Below the pieces are notes generated by a model that did no database searches, was not told the DNA's origin, and worked only from the letters and a program-made list of their open reading frames with translations. DNA of 64,000 nt, taken from Robiginitomaculum sp. GTDB taxonomy: Bacteria; Pseudomonadota; Alphaproteobacteria; Caulobacterales; Maricaulaceae. Made by a program: the position numbers and the translations under genes. Each line of letters opens with the position of its first letter. Position 1 is the first letter of the stretch. The stretch is taken from positions 1-64,000 of the forward strand of contig WFTT01000118.1 of NCBI GenBank assembly GCA_015485335.1, given 5' to 3'. Of this stretch, positions 61,345-64,000 are shown in pieces.

Positions 61345-62073
61345 ATGAGTACAAATTCTCTTTTGCTGTGGCAGTTGATTGTCAAGGATATCGAAGTCAA
61401 AATCGCTTCTGGCGAATTGCCTCCGGGGGCACGGCTGCCCACGGAAAACAAGCTTGCAGAGCATTATGATGTGAACCGCCACACGGTGCGCCGGGCGATC
61501 CACGCACTGGTTATGCAAAACCTGGTCGAGGTAACCCAAGGGCGAGGCAGCTTTGTCTGTCGCCCCCGGGTCAGTATTGATTATTCCAAAGATATTTATG
61601 CACCATCAGACGTTCAGATTGTGCTGGCAAAAAGCGGGCATGGCCACGAAAAGCCGCTTCGAACCGAACCGGCCAGCGCGCAAATGGCCAAGGCCTTGCA
61701 GATCGAGCCATCGGACCCGGTGGCGGTACTGGATTTTGAGGTATTTGCCGCCGATGGTGAACCCTTGGCGCTGACTACCCGTACGTTGCCGCTGGAGCGG
61801 GTACCCGGAATTCTGGATGCGGTGGCGGCCGTGGGTAATCTGCCCAAGGCGCTGGAGCGATTGAACCTGTGCCGTATTTCCCGCAAGTGGGTACGCACAC
61901 GGGCCAGAACCGCCAGCGCCGAAGAGCGCGCGGCGTTAAACATTGCCTTGCACACCCCCTTATTGGTGGTGGGCTGTCTTTTTATCAATGCCGAGGCCAA
62001 GCCGGTTTTGCACGATTGTTCCTTGTTTGCAGCGGACCGGGTAGAGGTCTATTCTCATAACGTACCGGGCTAG
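61345..62073 (+). CDS. GntR/HutC-type regulator with UTRA domain (PhnF-like)
   Basis: A 242-residue repressor-type protein. The N-terminal winged helix is KDIEVKIASGELPPGARLPT, ENKLAEHYDVNRHTVRRAIH, VTQGRGSFV; the UTRA ligand domain (about 95-238) contains AVLDFEVFAADGEPLALTTR and ends LFAADRVEVYSHN. The pattern is closest to PhnF, which controls phosphonate use, but no phn genes are here, so ligand and targets are open. It is 35 bp upstream of the ferredoxin reductase gene on the same strand and could regulate it. Confidence 0.88.
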   Translation: MSTNSLLLWQLIVKDIEVKIASGELPPGARLPTENKLAEHYDVNRHTVRRAIHALVMQNLVEVTQGRGSFVCRPRVSIDYSKDIYAPSDVQIVLAKSGHGHEKPLRTEPASAQMAKALQIEPSDPVAVLDFEVFAADGEPLALTTRTLPLERVPGILDAVAAVGNLPKALERLNLCRISRKWVRTRARTASAEERAALNIALHTPLLVVGCLFINAEAKPVLHDCSLFAADRVEVYSHNVPG

Positions 62074-62108
62074 CCTTGCGCCGGCATTGTTAAAAAGGAA
62101 ACAGGTCC

Positions 62109-63335
62109 ATGGAATCAGGGGTTGTCATTGTTGGGGCTGGCCATGGGGCCGGCCAGGCCGCGCAGAGCCTGCGCCAGTTTGGTTATGAAGGCCCGATCAC
62201 CCTGATCGGCGAAGAAGATTGCGCCCCTTATCAGCGCCCCCCTTTGTCCAAGGCCTGGCTGGCCGGTGAAGTGGGGATGGAGGATGTGCTTTTTAAGCCC
62301 GAAGAATTCTGGCCGACCCAGAACATAAAGGTCATTACCGGGCGCAAAGTTGTTTCCATTTCGGTAGATAAAAAACAGGTGCATTGCGATGATGGGGCCT
62401 CGGTCCCCTACGCCCATCTTATTCTGGCCACCGGTGGCCGGGCGCGCCGTCTTGGCTGTGTTGGCGAAGATCTGGACGGGGTGCAGGTGTTGCGCACTCT
62501 CGAGGATGCCGACCGTTTACGCCAATCCATGCAAAAGGGGCGGCGGCTGGTCGTTATTGGCGGTGGTTATATTGGTCTGGAGGTGGCCGCCACAGCGCGC
62601 AAGCATGATCTGGATGTGACTGTGCTGGAGGCTGAGGCGCGGGTGCTGGCCCGGGTAGCCGGCAAGGACCTGTCCACATTTTTCGAACGGGTTCATGGCG
62701 AGCACGGCGTCAACATCATGACCGGTGCCCTGGCCGAGGCCTTTGAAGGCACCGATAGGCTTAGCGGGGTGCGGTTGGCCGATGGCACCGTGTTGGCGGC
62801 CGATATCGCGGTGGTGGGCATCGGCCTGATCCCCAATGAAGAACTGGCAAGGCAGGCCGGGCTGGCCTGTGACCATGGTATTGTGGTTGACGATCTGTGC
62901 CATACTTCGGGCCCAGATATTTATGCTCTTGGGGATGTGACGCGTCACCCCAGTGCCATTTACGGGTGCGCTTTGCGCCTTGAATCCGTACATAATGCAC
63001 TGGAACAGGCCAAAACCGCCGCCGGTGCCATTACCGGCCGGGCAAAGCCCTATAATCAGGTGCCATGGTTCTGGTCGGATCAGTATGATCTGAAATTACA
63101 AATTGCCGGCCTGTCTACCGGTTATGATGAAACCGTGACGCGCGGCGACCCTTCGACCAATGCCTTTGCGGTTTTCTATTTCAAAGACGACACCCTGATT
63201 GCCTGTGATGCGGTGAATGCCCCGGCGGAATATATGGCCGCCCGAATGATGATTGCCAAAGGGGCTGGCCCGGACCGCCAGGCGCTGGTCGATATGGCGG
63301 TGCCCATGAAAGAGATTATGATGCAGGCACAGTGA
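62109..63335 (+). CDS. Ferredoxin reductase-type FAD oxidoreductase
   Basis: A 408-residue flavoprotein of the putidaredoxin/rhodocoxin reductase group, which passes electrons from NAD(P)H to a 2Fe-2S ferredoxin serving an oxygenase or P450. FAD motif VIVGAGHGA (6-14), conserved PYQRPPLSKAWL (40-51), NAD motif IGGGYIGLEVA (150-160), FAD-binding ATGG (107-110) and IYALGDVT, and the reductase C-terminal domain PWFWSDQYDLKLQIAGL. No ferredoxin or oxygenase gene is visible in the window; partners must be elsewhere. Confidence 0.93.
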   Translation: MESGVVIVGAGHGAGQAAQSLRQFGYEGPITLIGEEDCAPYQRPPLSKAWLAGEVGMEDVLFKPEEFWPTQNIKVITGRKVVSISVDKKQVHCDDGASVPYAHLILATGGRARRLGCVGEDLDGVQVLRTLEDADRLRQSMQKGRRLVVIGGGYIGLEVAATARKHDLDVTVLEAEARVLARVAGKDLSTFFERVHGEHGVNIMTGALAEAFEGTDRLSGVRLADGTVLAADIAVVGIGLIPNEELARQAGLACDHGIVVDDLCHTSGPDIYALGDVTRHPSAIYGCALRLESVHNALEQAKTAAGAITGRAKPYNQVPWFWSDQYDLKLQIAGLSTGYDETVTRGDPSTNAFAVFYFKDDTLIACDAVNAPAEYMAARMMIAKGAGPDRQALVDMAVPMKEIMMQAQ

Positions 63336-63380
63336 AGGCCCAGGTGGTGGTTATTGCGGCCCGGCATATTTTCTGACTGG

Positions 63381-63671
63381 CTATGCCTCAAGTAAAAAGG
63401 CAAGCGGTACCGCAGCTTTGGAAGGGGATATTTCAAGGATCTCGCTGCGGACGATATTCTGCGCCACAAAAGGATCATCATTTACCCGGCTTTGAAGGGC
63501 TTCCAACGATGTATTATGCGCCACAATGGCACCGCCAAGATTGGGCTGCAGACTGCCGGAAAGCAAGAATACACCATCATCAAACCCGCGTTTGATCCAT
63601 TGTTTGTGGCCATCCATGAATTGGCTAGCCTGGCTTTTATTGTCTGAAAATTTAAGCAGCACGATGAACAT
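63381..63671 (-). CDS. YciI family protein
   Basis: A 96-residue YciI-like protein, a ferredoxin-fold family of mostly unknown function. FIVLLKFSDNKSQASQFMDG then HKQWIKRGFDDG (His and Asp of the proposed active site), and VNDDPFVAQNIVRSEILEIS fit. AGGAAAG lies before the ATG. It is 12 bp after the TetR regulator stop on the same strand, and so probably under its control. Confidence 0.88.
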   Translation of the reverse strand: MFIVLLKFSDNKSQASQFMDGHKQWIKRGFDDGVFLLSGSLQPNLGGAIVAHNTSLEALQSRVNDDPFVAQNIVRSEILEISPSKAAVPLAFLLEA

Positions 63672-63683
63672 ATTTCTTTCCTG

Positions 63684-64000
63684 TTAATGAAGGGCATCCG
63701 AAGAATGTTGAGGGCGTTTTGCGGGGGGGGTGTATGCCTCTAACCAGGTGCAAATCATCTGGATTTCCTGATCAATGAAATCTTTGTCCTCATAGGCATT
63801 GGCCAATGTCGCCACCCCTTGGCTCCAGGCCAGGACATGCATGGCCAGTCTGTCCGCATCCTCCTTGTGTCCCAGTTGTGTAAACTGATGGCGCAACCAG
63901 GTGCGAAACAGGTCAAACAAGCGGATGGACTCTGTTCTTTCACAATGGTCCAGTTTCGCCAGCTCGCCACAAAGCGTCCCCACGGGGCAGCCATAACGCA
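63684..64000 (-). CDS. TetR family regulator, C-terminal part (cut by window end)
   Basis: The frame stays open to the window edge, so the N-terminal DNA-binding domain lies outside. The visible 105 or so residues (RYGCPVGTLCGELAKLDHCE; FRTWLRHQFTQLGHKEDADR; AMHVLAWSQGVATLANAYED) match the C-terminal ligand domain of TetR/AcrR proteins carrying a GCPxGTL motif. A GTG at 63983 is only an internal codon. It likely controls itself and the YciI gene. Confidence 0.8.
   Translation of the reverse strand, partial: RYGCPVGTLCGELAKLDHCERTESIRLFDLFRTWLRHQFTQLGHKEDADRLAMHVLAWSQGVATLANAYEDKDFIDQEIQMICTWLEAYTPPAKRPQHSSDALH

Overview
The window looks like a piece of an alphaproteobacterial chromosome. Markers of that class are FlbT and FlaF next to short flagellins, a FlmG-like TPR glycosyltransferase, a MucR/Ros-type regulator, a DivJ-like histidine kinase, two DUF2336 proteins, DUF6456, DUF5330 and a PAS_5-type protein. 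I cannot place it to genus. Coding density is high. There is no rRNA, CRISPR array, prophage or insertion sequence. The only mobile-like content is short REP-type palindromes and one toxin-antitoxin pair.

Layout. 1-700: HigB/HigA-like toxin-antitoxin operon with a perfect 16-bp palindrome at its promoter. 700-3,800: alanine dehydrogenase with a divergent Lrp-type regulator and a convergent amino acid permease. 3,850-7,560: REP-like element, SppA protease, tRNA-Pro(CGG), a HI0933-family flavoprotein, tRNA-Gln(TTG). 7,900-14,100: a seven-gene energy-coupling cluster (DUF3450, TtpC-like ExbB fusion, ExbB, two ExbD, TonB, TPR protein) closed by a strong terminator. 14,100-19,100, minus strand: DnaA-domain-IV-like protein, DUF6456, MsrB and oligopeptidase B in one run, then a PAS protein and MucR. 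19,300-27,150, minus strand: a nine-gene Mrp-type cation/proton antiporter operon with overlapping genes and a rearranged MrpA. 27,290-29,810, minus strand: a TonB-dependent receptor preceded by a complete FMN riboswitch, which points to riboflavin or flavin uptake. 29,880-33,860, minus strand: DUF2336, DoxX-like, SufE, DUF5330 and an unknown secreted protein. 34,100-37,520: DivJ-like kinase with an overlapping GST, a REP cluster, and a MoxR ATPase.

37,600-57,540 is mostly a flagellin synthesis and modification island. It holds FlmG-like glycosyltransferase, FlbT, FlaF, three flagellin genes each with its own sigma-54 promoter, FlaG, a Tll0287-like haem protein, and an incomplete nonulosonic (pseudaminic-type) acid pathway: PseB, SpsF-like cytidylyltransferase, RmlD-like reductase, NeuB/PseI-like synthase and a PseH-like acetyltransferase. 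A CocE/S15 hydrolase, a FlaEY-like SBBP-repeat protein and a very large periplasmic TPR protein follow. 57,600-64,000: NAD kinase, a second DUF2336 protein, a beta-barrel-like protein, a lipoprotein cytochrome c, a GntR/UTRA regulator, a ferredoxin-reductase-type flavoprotein, a YciI protein, and a TetR regulator cut by the window end.

How the parts fit. The TonB-ExbB-ExbD cluster could energise the riboswitch-controlled receptor. The sugar genes would supply a nonulosonic acid that FlmG attaches to flagellins, while FlbT and FlaF control flagellin output. The function of the receptor and the identity of the sugar are inferences, not seen directly.
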